A DNA stretch of 64,000 nucleotides from Streptomyces daqingensis (lineage in GTDB: Bacteria > Actinomycetota > Actinomycetes > Streptomycetales > Streptomycetaceae). Of the stretch, positions 55,431 through 64,000 are shown piece after piece (positions within the stretch are counted from its first letter, which is position 1; the number at the start of each line of letters is the position of its first letter). The position numbers were made by a program, and so were the translations under genes. The DNA lies in NCBI RefSeq assembly GCF_014645895.1, contig NZ_BMMP01000003.1, forward strand, positions 431,806 to 495,805, read 5' to 3'. The notes under the pieces are model-generated. The model was not told the origin of the DNA, made no database searches, and saw nothing but the letters and a program-made list of their open reading frames with translations.

Positions 55431-57869
55431 TCAGTTGCGCACCCGCACGGGGTACCCCGCGGCGGTGCCGTCTTGCCGGGTCACCACCGTCCTGCCCTCC
55501 TCCACGGAGACCGTGAACCGCTCGGGCGGCTGCCGCTCCCAGCCCTCGCCCGTGTCGGGGATCACCAGCCCGCTGCCTCTGCGCCCGGGTGCGGGCGGCC
55601 ACACCTCCAGCTCCGTGCCCCCTTCCGGACTCGCCACCGGCACGGCCGCGCCCGCCCGCGCGAGTACCGGAATACGGGACAGCGGAGCGTCCAACTGCAC
55701 CTCGCCCGGCCCCTCGTGGACCGCGCGCGTGGCCGTGTCGTACCAGCGGCCGTGGGGCAGCCGCACCGTCCGCCGCCGCGCCCCGGCCTCGAAAACCGGC
55801 GCCACGAGCAGCGCGTCGCCCAGCAGGAACGCGTCGCCGCACTCGCGCAGCGCGCGGTCACGCGGATGCTGCCACCACAGTGGACGTACGTATGGCGCTC
55901 CCGTGCGGTGGGCGAGCTGCGCGAGCGTGCTGAAGTACGGGCGCAGCCGCTCCCGTTCGGCCATCGCGGCGGAGCAGTGCGCCAGCACCTGCGTCCCGAA
56001 CCCCCAAGGGACGGACATGCCCGCACCCTTGGCCCCGCGGGTGCGAAACAACGGCAGATATGCGGCCAGTTGGAACCAGCGCAGATACAGCTCCGGCGAC
56101 GGTGCGGATGCGACGCCCGCGATGTACGGCCCCGAATAGGGCACCCCGCAGAGCCCGAGTCCCACCACGCATGCCAGCGACGCCCGGAGCGCCTGCCAGT
56201 CGGCGGCGGACTCTCCCGGCCAGGTTCCGCCGTACCGCTGCATGCCCGCCCAGCCCGACCGCGACAGGAGGAACGGGCGCTCGGAGGGCCGCAGCCGCAT
56301 CAGCCCCGCATGAGCGGCCCGCGCCATCGCCAGCGCGTACACGTTGTGCGCCTCGCGGTGGTCCCCGCCCCGCCCCTCCATCGAATGCCGCGCGGGCCGA
56401 GGCATCGTCCGCTCGTCACCGCCCGGGGCCGCCTGGCGGGACGGCTCGTTCAACTCGTGCGCCACTCCGGCGAAGCCCTGCGCCAGCCGTTCCGCGTACA
56501 ACTCGCCCCACCACTGCCGTACGCGCGGCTCGGTGAAGTCCGGCAGCAGCGCCTTCCCCGGGCGCCGCGGCACGGGCTGGACGGGCCGTCCGTCTCCGTC
56601 CCGCGCGAAGGCGTCCACGGCCGTGCCGCTGTCGTACACGGCGTTGCCCGGTTCCGGCACCACCGCGGGATCCACGACCGACACCAGACGCACGCCACCG
56701 GCTCTCAACTCCCCGGCAAGCGACGGCAGATCGGGGAAGCGCGCGGTGTCCGTGGTGAACGCGCGGCAGGCGTCGAGGTGTTCGGCACCCAGATGCACGG
56801 CCGCCAGAGGGAGCCCCCTGTCCCGGTAGGCGGCAGCGGTGGCACGGACCTCCCGCTCGGTGCCCGTACCGCTGCCGCTGTGCTGATGCCCCAGCGCCCA
56901 GCCGGGCGGCAGCGCCGGCGCACCGGACAGACGCGCCCATCCGTGCAGCACCCGCGCCGGGGGACCGGCGATCACCCAGTAGCGCAGCGGACCGCCGTCC
57001 ATCCGGGTCTCGCTCCGGCCGGGACGGTCGTGCCCCGAGCCGCGCCCTTCCTCGCCCTCCGCGATCGTGACCCGTCCGTCCCAGGAGTTGTCGTGGAAGA
57101 CCAGATGGGTTCCCACGTCCGCGACGACCAGCTGGAGCGGCATCGTGACGGGCAGCGGACCGGTGTCCGGACCCGCCGGGCCGTGGTCCGCGTTCCACAG
57201 GCGGTACGAGCCGTTGCGCAGCGCAGGGCCGCATGCTCGCGCACCGAGCCCGAAGAAGCGTGCGTCGGCGGCGACTTCGGACCGCTGCAGCCACCTCGCG
57301 CGCCCCGCGGAGCCGGGCGGCGGCTCCCCACCGCCGGTGTGACCGGGCGCTACGGGGCCACCTCCGGGCCGGTGCCCGCCGGCGGGACCGCGTTCCCCGC
57401 CCGTCGCCGTGCTCTCCCACCACCGCGGCGGCAGCTCCCTGCGCAGCAGCTCGCCCCCCGGGGTGCGCACCTCCACCGCCCCGTGCCGGGAGACCGTCAC
57501 CAGCAGCCGCTCGGAGACCACCCGCCATCCGCCTGCCTTGTCCGGCTCCAGCTCCGCCCGCCCGTCCGGCTCCGGCACGGGATCGGCCAGCGCGTACGAG
57601 GGCGCCGGCTCCGCCCCGTCCCAGCCGAGGAAGACGGCACCGCCGACCGCCACCCGTACGCACAGCGTGGAGCGCTCGAACCGGATCACCCCGCCGCCCG
57701 GCCGCGCCTGCGCGCCGCACGCGGCCCCGGGGACCCGGGCCCGCTCCGTCCTGGCCTGCCGCAGCGCCTCGGCACCCTCGCGCCGGCGTCCCCACGGAGT
57801 GCGCGCCTGCCTCTCCCGCCATGCCGTCCCGACCCATATCACCGACCGCACGAGGTCACGCGCATCCAT
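55431..57869 (-). CDS. GH31 family protein with both catalytic aspartates replaced by glutamate
   Basis: A protein of 812 residues. The family is clear from ARFFGLGARACGPALRNG, LPPGWALGHQHSGSG, RSGWAGMQRYGGTWPGE, GLGLCGVPYSGPYIAG and ELYLRWFQLAAYLPLFRTRG. At the nucleophile site (usual D-MNEP) it reads HELNEPS with Glu472, and at the acid/base site (usual W-GD) it reads WPGES with Glu553. It may be an altered or non-catalytic glucosidase. No signal peptide. A long Gly/Pro linker lies at about 155-190. ATG at 57869. First gene of a pair with the VanX-like gene. Confidence 0.82.
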   Translation of the reverse strand: MDARDLVRSVIWVGTAWRERQARTPWGRRREGAEALRQARTERARVPGAACGAQARPGGGVIRFERSTLCVRVAVGGAVFLGWDGAEPAPSYALADPVPEPDGRAELEPDKAGGWRVVSERLLVTVSRHGAVEVRTPGGELLRRELPPRWWESTATGGERGPAGGHRPGGGPVAPGHTGGGEPPPGSAGRARWLQRSEVAADARFFGLGARACGPALRNGSYRLWNADHGPAGPDTGPLPVTMPLQLVVADVGTHLVFHDNSWDGRVTIAEGEEGRGSGHDRPGRSETRMDGGPLRYWVIAGPPARVLHGWARLSGAPALPPGWALGHQHSGSGTGTEREVRATAAAYRDRGLPLAAVHLGAEHLDACRAFTTDTARFPDLPSLAGELRAGGVRLVSVVDPAVVPEPGNAVYDSGTAVDAFARDGDGRPVQPVPRRPGKALLPDFTEPRVRQWWGELYAERLAQGFAGVAHELNEPSRQAAPGGDERTMPRPARHSMEGRGGDHREAHNVYALAMARAAHAGLMRLRPSERPFLLSRSGWAGMQRYGGTWPGESAADWQALRASLACVVGLGLCGVPYSGPYIAGVASAPSPELYLRWFQLAAYLPLFRTRGAKGAGMSVPWGFGTQVLAHCSAAMAERERLRPYFSTLAQLAHRTGAPYVRPLWWQHPRDRALRECGDAFLLGDALLVAPVFEAGARRRTVRLPHGRWYDTATRAVHEGPGEVQLDAPLSRIPVLARAGAAVPVASPEGGTELEVWPPAPGRRGSGLVIPDTGEGWERQPPERFTVSVEEGRTVVTRQDGTAAGYPVRVRN

Positions 57870-58187
57870 GCTCCTCAGAGTGCCAGGACCGGGGGAGCCC
57901 GTCAGGGGCGTTCAACTGGCGTTCATCCAGCCCCCATCAGCTCTTGACGTGCGCCCCTGCGCCCCCGGAACGCCTTGCTCCACTCGGGACCGCCCGGGCC
58001 GTGCTGCCGCCGCGTCCAGCACTCCGGACCGTGGTGGCGCCACATTCCGGATCAAGGAGGCATGTGGCGTCCGCCCTGGCGCATGGGGTGATCGCGTGGC
58101 ATCGTCCTGACCATCCGTACGTACGCCCACCGGTACGCCGCGCCCATGCGGAGTACCGCCAGACGAGCCGGACCGGGAGCCGCCCCC
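57870..58187. other. divergent spacer between the GH31 gene and the acetoacetate-CoA ligase
   Basis: A 318-base stretch containing the upstream regions of both genes and the dyad at 58038-58069. No gene or RNA is recognised. Confidence 0.5.
58038..58069. promoter_or_regulatory. operator-like dyad in the GH31/ligase divergent region
   Basis: CGCCACAT (58038-58045) and ATGTGGCG (58062-58069) form a perfect 8-bp inverted repeat with a 16-base spacer. Confidence 0.38.
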
Positions 58188-60224
58188 ATGACCACCGCGC
58201 ACAGCACACCGCAGCCGCAGCCCGTCACGCCGGAGCCCCTCTGGCAGCCGGGCCCGGACCGCGTCGCTGCTGCGCAGATCACACGGTTCCAGTCCTGGGC
58301 GGCCGAGCACCACGGCGCCCCCGCCGCCGTGCCGGACGACCCCGCCGCGAGCTACGCGGCGCTGCACCGCTGGTCCGTCGACGAACTCGCCGCCTTCTGG
58401 AAGGCCCTCACCGAGTGGTTCGAGGTGCGCTTCTCCTCCCCGTACGAGACCGTGCTGGCGGACTCGGCGATGCCCGGCGCGACCTGGTTCCCCGGGGCGA
58501 CGCTCAACTACGCCGAGCACGCGCTGCGCGCCTCCGAGGACCCCGCACGGGCCGGTGAGCCGGCCCTGCTGCACGTCGACGAGGAGCACGAGCCGCGCAC
58601 CGTGACCTGGAGCGAGCTGCGCCGTCAGGTCGGCTCGCTCTCCGCCGAACTCCGCCGCCTCGGCGTGCGGCCCGGCGACCGGGTCAGCGGCTACCTGCCG
58701 AACGTCCCCGAAGCCGCGGTGGCGCTCCTCGCGACCGCCGCGGTCGGCGGCGTGTGGACCTCCTGCGCACCCGACTTCGGCGCGCGGAGCGTCCTCGACC
58801 GCTTCCAGCAGGTCGAGCCGGTCGTGCTGTTCACCGTCGACGGCTACCGGTACGGCGGCAAGGAGCACGACCGCAGGGAGACCGTCGCCGAACTCCGCCG
58901 CGAGCTGCCCACTCTGCGCGCCGTCGTCCACGTGCCGCTCCTCGGCACCGACGCCCCCGAAGGCACGCTCGAGTGGTCCGGCCTCGTCGCCGCCCCGGCC
59001 GGCTCCGAGGACGCTTCGCCCGTATTCGAGCAGGTGCCCTTCGAACACCCCCTCTGGGTGCTCTACTCCTCCGGCACCACCGGCCTTCCCAAGGCCATCG
59101 TCCAGTCGCAGGGCGGCATCCTGCTCGAACACCTCAAGCAGCTGTCCCTGCACAACGACATCGGCCCCGGCGACCGGTTCTTCTGGTACACCTCCACCGG
59201 CTGGATGATGTGGAACTACCTCGTCTCCGGCCTGCTCACCGGATGCACGGTCGTCACCTACGACGGAAGCCCCGGCCACCCCGACGTCTCCGGGCAGTGG
59301 CGCGTCGCCGCACTCACCGGGACGACCTTCTTCGGCACCTCCGCCGCGTACGTCATGGCCTGCAGCAAGGCCGGCATCCACCCGGGACGCGACCTCGACC
59401 TCTCCCGCGTCAAGTGCGTCGCCACCACCGGCTCGCCGCTGCCGCCCGACGGCTTCCGCTGGATCCACGACGAGATCTCCGACGACATGTGGATCGCGTC
59501 CGTCAGCGGCGGCACCGACGTGTGCAGCTGCTTCGCGGGAGCGGTCCCCACGCTCCCCGTCCACACCGGCGAGCTGCAGGCACCCTCGCTCGCCACCGAC
59601 CTGCAGTCCTGGGACCCGCAGGGCGAACCCCTCACCGACGAGGTCGGCGAGCTCGTCGTCACCCGGCCGATGCCGTCCATGCCGGTCCGCTTCTGGAACG
59701 ACCCCGACGGATCGCGCTACCGCGACAGCTACTTCGAGATGTACCCGGGCGTCTGGCGGCACGGCGACTGGATCACGCTCACCGGCCGCAACACCGTCGT
59801 CATCCACGGCCGCTCCGACTCCACGCTCAACAGGCAGGGCGTGCGGATGGGCTCGGCCGACATCTACGAAGCGGTCGAACGGCTCCCCGAGATCCGCGAA
59901 TCCCTGGTCATCGGCGTCGAACTGCCCGACGGCGGCTACTGGATGCCGCTCTTCGTCCACCTCGCCGAAGGCGCCGTACTCGACGACGCCCTGCGGGACC
60001 GGATCAAGGCCACCATCCGCGAGGCGCTCTCACCCCGGCACGTACCCGACGAGGTCATCGCGGTCCGGGGCGTGCCCCACACCCTCACCGGCAAGCGCCT
60101 CGAAGTCCCGGTCAAGCGCCTCCTGCAGGGCGCCCGCCTGGACAAGGCCGTCAACCCGGGCTCCGTGGACGACGTGGAGCTGCTGCGCTTCTACGAGCAG
60201 CTGTCGAAGGAGCGCACCGGCTGA
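58188..60224 (+). CDS. acetoacetate-CoA ligase
   Basis: A protein of 678 residues, the usual length for this enzyme. AMP-forming synthetase motifs are VLYSSGTTGLPKAIVQSQGG, FFWYTSTGWMMWNYLVSGLL, the GTDVCSCFAGAVPTLPV block special to acetoacetyl-CoA synthetases, GDWITLTGRNTVVIHGRSD and the C-terminal catalytic lysine in HTLTGKRLEVPVKRLL. It activates acetoacetate to acetoacetyl-CoA with ATP. ATG at 58188 follows GGGAG by 8 bases. A convergent-free 76-bp gap separates it from the next gene. Confidence 0.93.
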   Translation: MTTAHSTPQPQPVTPEPLWQPGPDRVAAAQITRFQSWAAEHHGAPAAVPDDPAASYAALHRWSVDELAAFWKALTEWFEVRFSSPYETVLADSAMPGATWFPGATLNYAEHALRASEDPARAGEPALLHVDEEHEPRTVTWSELRRQVGSLSAELRRLGVRPGDRVSGYLPNVPEAAVALLATAAVGGVWTSCAPDFGARSVLDRFQQVEPVVLFTVDGYRYGGKEHDRRETVAELRRELPTLRAVVHVPLLGTDAPEGTLEWSGLVAAPAGSEDASPVFEQVPFEHPLWVLYSSGTTGLPKAIVQSQGGILLEHLKQLSLHNDIGPGDRFFWYTSTGWMMWNYLVSGLLTGCTVVTYDGSPGHPDVSGQWRVAALTGTTFFGTSAAYVMACSKAGIHPGRDLDLSRVKCVATTGSPLPPDGFRWIHDEISDDMWIASVSGGTDVCSCFAGAVPTLPVHTGELQAPSLATDLQSWDPQGEPLTDEVGELVVTRPMPSMPVRFWNDPDGSRYRDSYFEMYPGVWRHGDWITLTGRNTVVIHGRSDSTLNRQGVRMGSADIYEAVERLPEIRESLVIGVELPDGGYWMPLFVHLAEGAVLDDALRDRIKATIREALSPRHVPDEVIAVRGVPHTLTGKRLEVPVKRLLQGARLDKAVNPGSVDDVELLRFYEQLSKERTG

Positions 60225-60250
60225 CCCGCCGGCGGCACGCCGTTGTCACA

Positions 60251-60295
60251 CCCCCTGATTACTGTGAGTGAGCAGTGACCGCAGGAATCAGGGGG
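60251..60295 (+). promoter_or_regulatory. hairpin that pairs with the ribosome site of the next gene
   Basis: CCCCCTGATT (60251-60260) is perfectly complementary to AATCAGGGGG (60286-60295), and an inner ACTG/CAGT can extend the stem. The right arm contains the ribosome site used by the ATG at 60301, so folding would block it. Confidence 0.5.
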
Positions 60296-60300
60296 AGACC

Positions 60301-61218
60301 ATGGCTCACACCCGCAGCCGCAAGCGCAGGGCCCGCCGTTCGCTGCGCCGCGAAGTGCCCAGCATCGTCCCGGTGCTCGCGGACGGTGCGCACTTCGCGC
60401 GGATGCGCGCGTACGACTCGTTCGCCTTCGAGGAGCACGGCAGGTACCTGCGCCGGCTGGAAGGGCTGCTGCGCGCGCTGAGAGCCCAGAAGATCCCGGC
60501 CCACGTAGTGCTGTTCGACCCCGTCGACTACGAACTGTTCTGCCAGGCCCAGGAGATCGACCCGGACACGCCGGACAGCCGCGTCCGCTACGTCGCAGAG
60601 GTCGCCGCGTCCGGCACCGCGATGCCCTACCGCGGCCAGGCGCTCCGGCACCTGCTCCCGGCGCTCCGAGAAGCACACGCATGCCGGCTCACCTGGCATG
60701 CGGGCACGGAGATCCTCGCCCGCTCGGGCTCGTGCGCACGGTGCGGAACCGACATCGGCAAAGCCGCGTTCGACCGCGCCGCCCACGCCCTGACGTCACT
60801 GCTGGAGCGGGCAGGCTGCGGCACCCACCATCTCGTCGCGAGCGTCGCGGTCCCGGGGGCGCCCCTCGTCACCGCGCTGGACGTGCGCCGTACGCCGCGA
60901 GGGGAACTCCGCGCCCCCGAACAGGCGGCCCTCGCCCTGGCCACCGCACTGGCGGCGGGATTCGCGACGGCGAGCGCCGGAGGCGTCGTCCTCCGCACGG
61001 ACGCCGGCGCGGAGGGAGAGACGGGCCCGGCGCGCGACACCGTCCGCGGATGGTCCCTCGACAAAGCCGGGTGCTGGCTGCGCCCGCTCACGGCATCCGA
61101 GGTCTTCACCGCCTACTGCACCGATCCCGCGACGAGGGAGCCCCTGGCCCCCGAACCCGGCGTCGACCACGCCCCGGGGTTCGGCCTGCCTCACCCGGGA
61201 GGCCCGATGCACTGCTGA
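60301..61218 (+). CDS. conserved protein of unknown function with a CxxC motif
   Basis: A protein of 305 residues. A basic head (HTRSRKRRARRSLRREVP) is followed by an alpha/beta body with AHVVLFDPVDYELFC and a CARCG pair near residue 142 that might bind metal or form a disulfide. No membrane or signal segment. Residues after 165 resemble a second alpha/beta unit. I do not recognise the family. ATG at 60301 has AGGGGGAG 4 bases upstream, inside a hairpin arm. It converges on ptsI. Confidence 0.68.
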   Translation: MAHTRSRKRRARRSLRREVPSIVPVLADGAHFARMRAYDSFAFEEHGRYLRRLEGLLRALRAQKIPAHVVLFDPVDYELFCQAQEIDPDTPDSRVRYVAEVAASGTAMPYRGQALRHLLPALREAHACRLTWHAGTEILARSGSCARCGTDIGKAAFDRAAHALTSLLERAGCGTHHLVASVAVPGAPLVTALDVRRTPRGELRAPEQAALALATALAAGFATASAGGVVLRTDAGAEGETGPARDTVRGWSLDKAGCWLRPLTASEVFTAYCTDPATREPLAPEPGVDHAPGFGLPHPGGPMHC

Positions 61219-61234
61219 CGCAGACCGCCCGGCG

Positions 61235-61289
61235 GGCAGCCGCTGTGCTCTCCGGCAGGGGCGGCGGCTGCCTATTCGCCGGAGAGCAC
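61235..61289. terminator. two overlapping hairpins between the unknown gene and ptsI
   Basis: One stem pairs 61235-61243 with 61264-61272 (9 bp). The other pairs 61245-61256 with 61278-61289 (12 bp, perfect). They interlock, so only one can form at a time. The region covers the ptsI stop and probably terminates both convergent transcripts. Confidence 0.62.
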
Positions 61290-62942
61290 CGCCTGCGCGG
61301 CCAGCTTGGCCTCCTGCGCGCTGTCCGACGAGCGGGCGGCGTCCGCGGCGCGCGAACACTGAGCGAGAGTGTGCTTCGCAAGAGTGGCCCGTACATAGGG
61401 GATCGACGCGGCCCCCATCGAAAGACTGGTCACGCCGAGCCCCGTCAGCACGCACGCCAGGAGCGGATCGGCCGCCGCCTCGCCGCACACCCCGCAGCTC
61501 TTCCCCTCGGCCCGGGCCGCGTCGGCGGCCGACGCGACGAGGTCCAGCAGCGCGGGCTGCCAGGGATCCTGCAGCCGGGAGACGGCACCGACCTGCCGGT
61601 CCGCCGCGAAGGTGTACTGCGCCAGGTCGTTCGTGCCCAGAGAGAGGAACTCCACCTCCTGCAGCACTGCCCGTGCACGCAGAGCCGCGGACGGAATCTC
61701 CACCATCACCCCGGCCTTCGCCTGCAGCCCGGCCGTCCTGCAGGCCTCGGCGAACGCCCTGGCGTCCGCGCGGTCCGCCACCATCGGGGCCATCACCTCG
61801 AGGTACACGGGCAGCCCTTCCGCGGCCTTCGCGAGCGCCGTGAGCTGGCCCTGCAGGATCTCGGGGTGGTCCAGCAGCGTCCGCAACCCCCGCACTCCGA
61901 GCGCCGGATTGGGCTCGTCCCCCGGCGTCAGGAAGTCCAGCGGCTTGTCCGCCCCCGCATCCAGCACCCGCACCACGACGCGCCCCTCCGGGAACGCCTC
62001 CAGCACCTGCCGGTACGCCGTGACCTGCTTCTCCTCCGACGGCGCCTTCGTACTGTCCTCGAGGAACAGGAACTCGGTCCGGAACAGCCCCACCCCTTCG
62101 GCGCCCGCCTCCACGGCCGCGGGGACGTCACCCGGCCCGCCGACGTTGGCCAGCAGCGGCACCCTGTGCCCGTCCGAGGTGGCTCCCGGCCCCTTCGCGG
62201 CGTCGAGCGCTGCCCTCCGCTCCGCCGCCTCGGCCCGCAGTGCGGCCTGCTCCTCCTCGCTGGGGGAGACGGAGACGGCGCCCGTGCTCCCGTCCACAGC
62301 GACGACCGTGCCCTCCGCCACCTCGCACGCCCCTGGCAGAGCGACCACGGCGGGCACCCCCAACGCCCGGGCCAGGATGGCGCTGTGACTCGTCGGACCG
62401 CCCTCCTCCGTCACGAAACCCAGCACGAGGCCCGGGTCCAGCAGGGCCGTGTCCGCAGGAGCCAGATCACGCGCGAAGAGCACGAACGGGCGGTCGCTGT
62501 CGGGCACTCCCGGCATGGTGACCCCCATCAGCCGCGCGACGATCCGGTTGCGTACGTCGTCGAGGTCCGCCACACGCCCCGCGAGGTACTCGCCCGCACC
62601 CGCCAGCAGAGCCCGGTAGGCGGCGAACGCGTCGTACACGGCCCGCTCCGCGGTGCTCCCCACAGCGATACGGCGCTCGACGTCGGCCATCAGCTCGGGG
62701 TCCTGCGCCATCATCGACTGCGCCTCGAGGACGGCCTGCGCCTCTCCACCCGCCAGATTGCCCCGCGCGGACAGGTCGTTGGCCACGGCATCGACGGACT
62801 GGCGTGCACGCTGCTGCTCGCGCGGCGCCTCGGACTCGGCGATCTGCTCGGCCGGCGGCTCCAGCACGGCCGTTCCCATGTGCCGGACCTCACCGATCGC
62901 CACTCCGTGACTCACGCCGACGCCTCGCAGGGCTGCGTCCAT
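61272..62942 (-). CDS. ptsI: phosphoenolpyruvate-protein phosphotransferase (PTS enzyme I)
   Basis: A protein of 556 residues. GGPTSHSAILARALG carries the phosphorylated His186; LFRTEFLFLE, GVRGLR, VMVEIPSAAL, EFLSLGTNDLAQYTFAADR and CGVCGEAAADP complete the PEP-binding domain. EI takes phosphate from PEP and passes it to HPr, which serves PTS permeases and DhaM. I chose ATG 62942 because AGGAG is 7 bases upstream; the ATG at 62951 touches that ribosome site. It lies 87 bp downstream of crr, the known crr-ptsI order of S. coelicolor. Confidence 0.95.
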   Translation of the reverse strand: MDAALRGVGVSHGVAIGEVRHMGTAVLEPPAEQIAESEAPREQQRARQSVDAVANDLSARGNLAGGEAQAVLEAQSMMAQDPELMADVERRIAVGSTAERAVYDAFAAYRALLAGAGEYLAGRVADLDDVRNRIVARLMGVTMPGVPDSDRPFVLFARDLAPADTALLDPGLVLGFVTEEGGPTSHSAILARALGVPAVVALPGACEVAEGTVVAVDGSTGAVSVSPSEEEQAALRAEAAERRAALDAAKGPGATSDGHRVPLLANVGGPGDVPAAVEAGAEGVGLFRTEFLFLEDSTKAPSEEKQVTAYRQVLEAFPEGRVVVRVLDAGADKPLDFLTPGDEPNPALGVRGLRTLLDHPEILQGQLTALAKAAEGLPVYLEVMAPMVADRADARAFAEACRTAGLQAKAGVMVEIPSAALRARAVLQEVEFLSLGTNDLAQYTFAADRQVGAVSRLQDPWQPALLDLVASAADAARAEGKSCGVCGEAAADPLLACVLTGLGVTSLSMGAASIPYVRATLAKHTLAQCSRAADAARSSDSAQEAKLAAQAVLSGE

Positions 62943-63029
62943 CTCTCTCATCTCCTGTCGATGCGGTGGGTCCGTCACCGCTGGGCTTCACGGGTACCCG
63001 GCCTCACCCCGCGACGGCAGGGCACGGCG

Positions 63030-63479
63030 TCACTTCCACTTGAAGAGCGTCGTACTCGTCTCGACAGGTCCCTCTTCGACGACGGCCGCCAGTGCGTCCG
63101 GGGAGGCCTCGAGAGCGATCACCGGCGAGATCGGCGACTTGCCCGCGTCCACGACCGCGACGGGGTTCCAGCTCACGATGGACTGTCCACGCTCCACCGA
63201 GTCCCCCTTGGCGGCAAGGAGTTCGAAACCCTCGCCGTTGAGCTGGACGGTGTCGATGCCCAGATGGGTCAGCACCCCGCGTCCGTCGGTGTCGACCACG
63301 ACGAAGGCGTGCGGATGCAGCGAGACGATGATGCCGTCGACGGGCGAGACAGCCACGGTCGGCTCCCGCACGGGGTCCACAGCGGTGCCGGGGCCCACCA
63401 TCGAGCCGGAGAAGACGGGATCGGGCACCGCGGAAAGCCCGACAGCGGCACCGGAGAGGGGGGACGTCACAGTGGTCAT
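63030..63479 (-). CDS. crr: PTS glucose-type EIIA component
   Basis: A protein of 149 residues with the EIIA-Glc fold: AVSPVDGIIVSLHPHAFVV (His57) and VLTHLGIDTVQL (active His72), 15 residues apart as in the E. coli protein (His75 and His90). It accepts phosphate from HPr and donates to EIIBC partners, and in other bacteria signals carbon status. ATG at 63479 has GGGAGG upstream. First gene of crr-ptsI. Confidence 0.94.
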   Translation of the reverse strand: MTTVTSPLSGAAVGLSAVPDPVFSGSMVGPGTAVDPVREPTVAVSPVDGIIVSLHPHAFVVVDTDGRGVLTHLGIDTVQLNGEGFELLAAKGDSVERGQSIVSWNPVAVVDAGKSPISPVIALEASPDALAAVVEEGPVETSTTLFKWK

Positions 63480-63640
63480 GGGATGCCTCCCGAGGGGGAC
63501 GAGCAGCCGCCGTCTCCATCAGGCCTGGACGGCGCACCGATCTGCAGAGTAAGTCATCGCAACGGCCCGCTCCGTGTGAGCGCGGCATGTGGCGTGTGCC
63601 TCCCCACCCCCGCCCACCAGGCGTTCTCCACCCGGCCGAT

Positions 63641-63669
63641 TTGCTCCCGCTCCCGGGGACCGCTACTGT
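63641..63669 (+). promoter_or_regulatory. candidate rRNA promoter
   Basis: TTGCTC (63641-63646), 17 bases and TACTGT (63664-63669) make a standard-spaced promoter facing the 16S gene about 305 bp downstream. Streptomycete rRNA operons carry several promoters. Confidence 0.5.
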
Positions 63670-63713
63670 CGTCCCTCGGTCCGAGCCCCCGGCCTCGGAC
63701 CTGAAGCCCCAAT

Positions 63714-63973
63714 TTCCTTACGGGGCAAGGAGTTTGATAGCGTCGGGATCACCGAGAGGGAAGCGCCCGGAGTGGCCTGTGAAAGGGTTGCGAAGGAAGC
63801 GTCCGTTCTTTGAGAACTCAACAGCGTGCTAAAAGTCAACGCCAGATATGTTGATACCCCGTCCCCTTGTTTGTGGGGGGCGTGGATTTCTTTGATACAG
63901 ACTGCGAGGATGCTGTGCACACTGGGATTATTCCTCCTGGTTGTGCCGCTCTCGTGTGTGCTGTTTGCAGCAT
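63714..63973 (+). promoter_or_regulatory. rRNA operon leader
   Basis: This AT-richer stretch contains a second promoter-like segment (TTTGATAGCG near 63733-63742) and the conserved actinobacterial leader motif TTCTTTGAGAACTCAACAGC (63807-63826), associated with antitermination and processing of pre-rRNA. It leads directly into the 16S gene. No open frame is real here. Confidence 0.65.
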
Positions 63974-64000
63974 TCACGGAGAGTTTGATCCTGGCTCAGG
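63974..64000 (+). rRNA. 16S ribosomal RNA, 5' end only
   Basis: The last 27 bases of the window contain AGAGTTTGATCCTGGCTCAG (the universal 16S 5' sequence), preceded by TTCACGG as in streptomycetes. The gene continues beyond the window; the exact mature end is approximate. Confidence 0.97.

Noticed and set aside
60681..63704. A 1007-codon plus-strand frame across ptsI and crr
   Set aside because: It lies antisense to two clearly identified PTS genes and has no recognisable domain.

Overview
The window is 64 kb of very GC-rich DNA with strong G/C preference at codon third positions, frequent GTG starts, rare TTA codons, a four-gene conservon, an NsdA-type regulator, a crr-ptsI pair and a Streptomyces-type 16S rRNA leader. 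It is most likely a Streptomyces chromosome or that of a close relative. The window opens inside a TerD-family gene and closes on the first bases of a 16S rRNA gene.

Layout. 1-6.7 kb: TerD/TerA-like protein, hopanoid-type glycosyltransferase, Asp/Glu racemase family protein, O-antigen ligase-like membrane protein, small membrane and zinc-finger proteins, Nudix hydrolase, DUF309 protein. 6.7-8.9 kb: dhaK-dhaL-dhaM, a PTS-dependent dihydroxyacetone kinase. 9-25.7 kb: metabolism and cell envelope (GNAT, two APC permeases, two secreted cell-wall enzymes, MgtC, FAD oxidoreductase, alpha/beta hydrolase, VOC protein, DUF397) plus a HelD/HelR-like helicase and a small MITE-like element. 26-36 kb: an aminoglycoside-phosphotransferase-fold gene with a TTA codon divergent from an NsdA-family regulator, a Tat-exported GH15 glucoamylase, an orphan DnaK with an HspR-like operator, and a PAS-SpoIIE phosphatase with a TTA codon. 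36.2-45.4 kb: a HEAT-repeat-like protein followed by three co-directional genes that look like kleisin, winged-helix (KITE) and SMC ATPase, in mukF-mukE-mukB / jetA-jetB-jetC order but with no jetD. 46-50.4 kb: the conservon cvnABCD. 50.5-64 kb: glycerol kinase divergent from an aldehyde dehydrogenase, a VanX-like dipeptidase with a GH31 protein whose two catalytic aspartates are both glutamate, acetoacetate-CoA ligase, an unknown gene with a hairpin over its ribosome site, crr-ptsI, and the rRNA promoter region.

Connections. DhaM takes phosphate from EI (ptsI, here) through HPr (not here). glpK and dhaKLM offer two ways into triose phosphates. GH15, GH31 and crr/ptsI point to carbohydrate use. 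The strongest candidate for an under-described system is the SMC-like operon, whose ATPase has Asn where the catalytic Glu of Walker B is expected. Other points of interest are leaderless promoters that share one geometry, two TTA-bearing regulatory-type genes, and the HAIR-like operator at dnaK.

All family calls come from reading the sequence. No database search was run.
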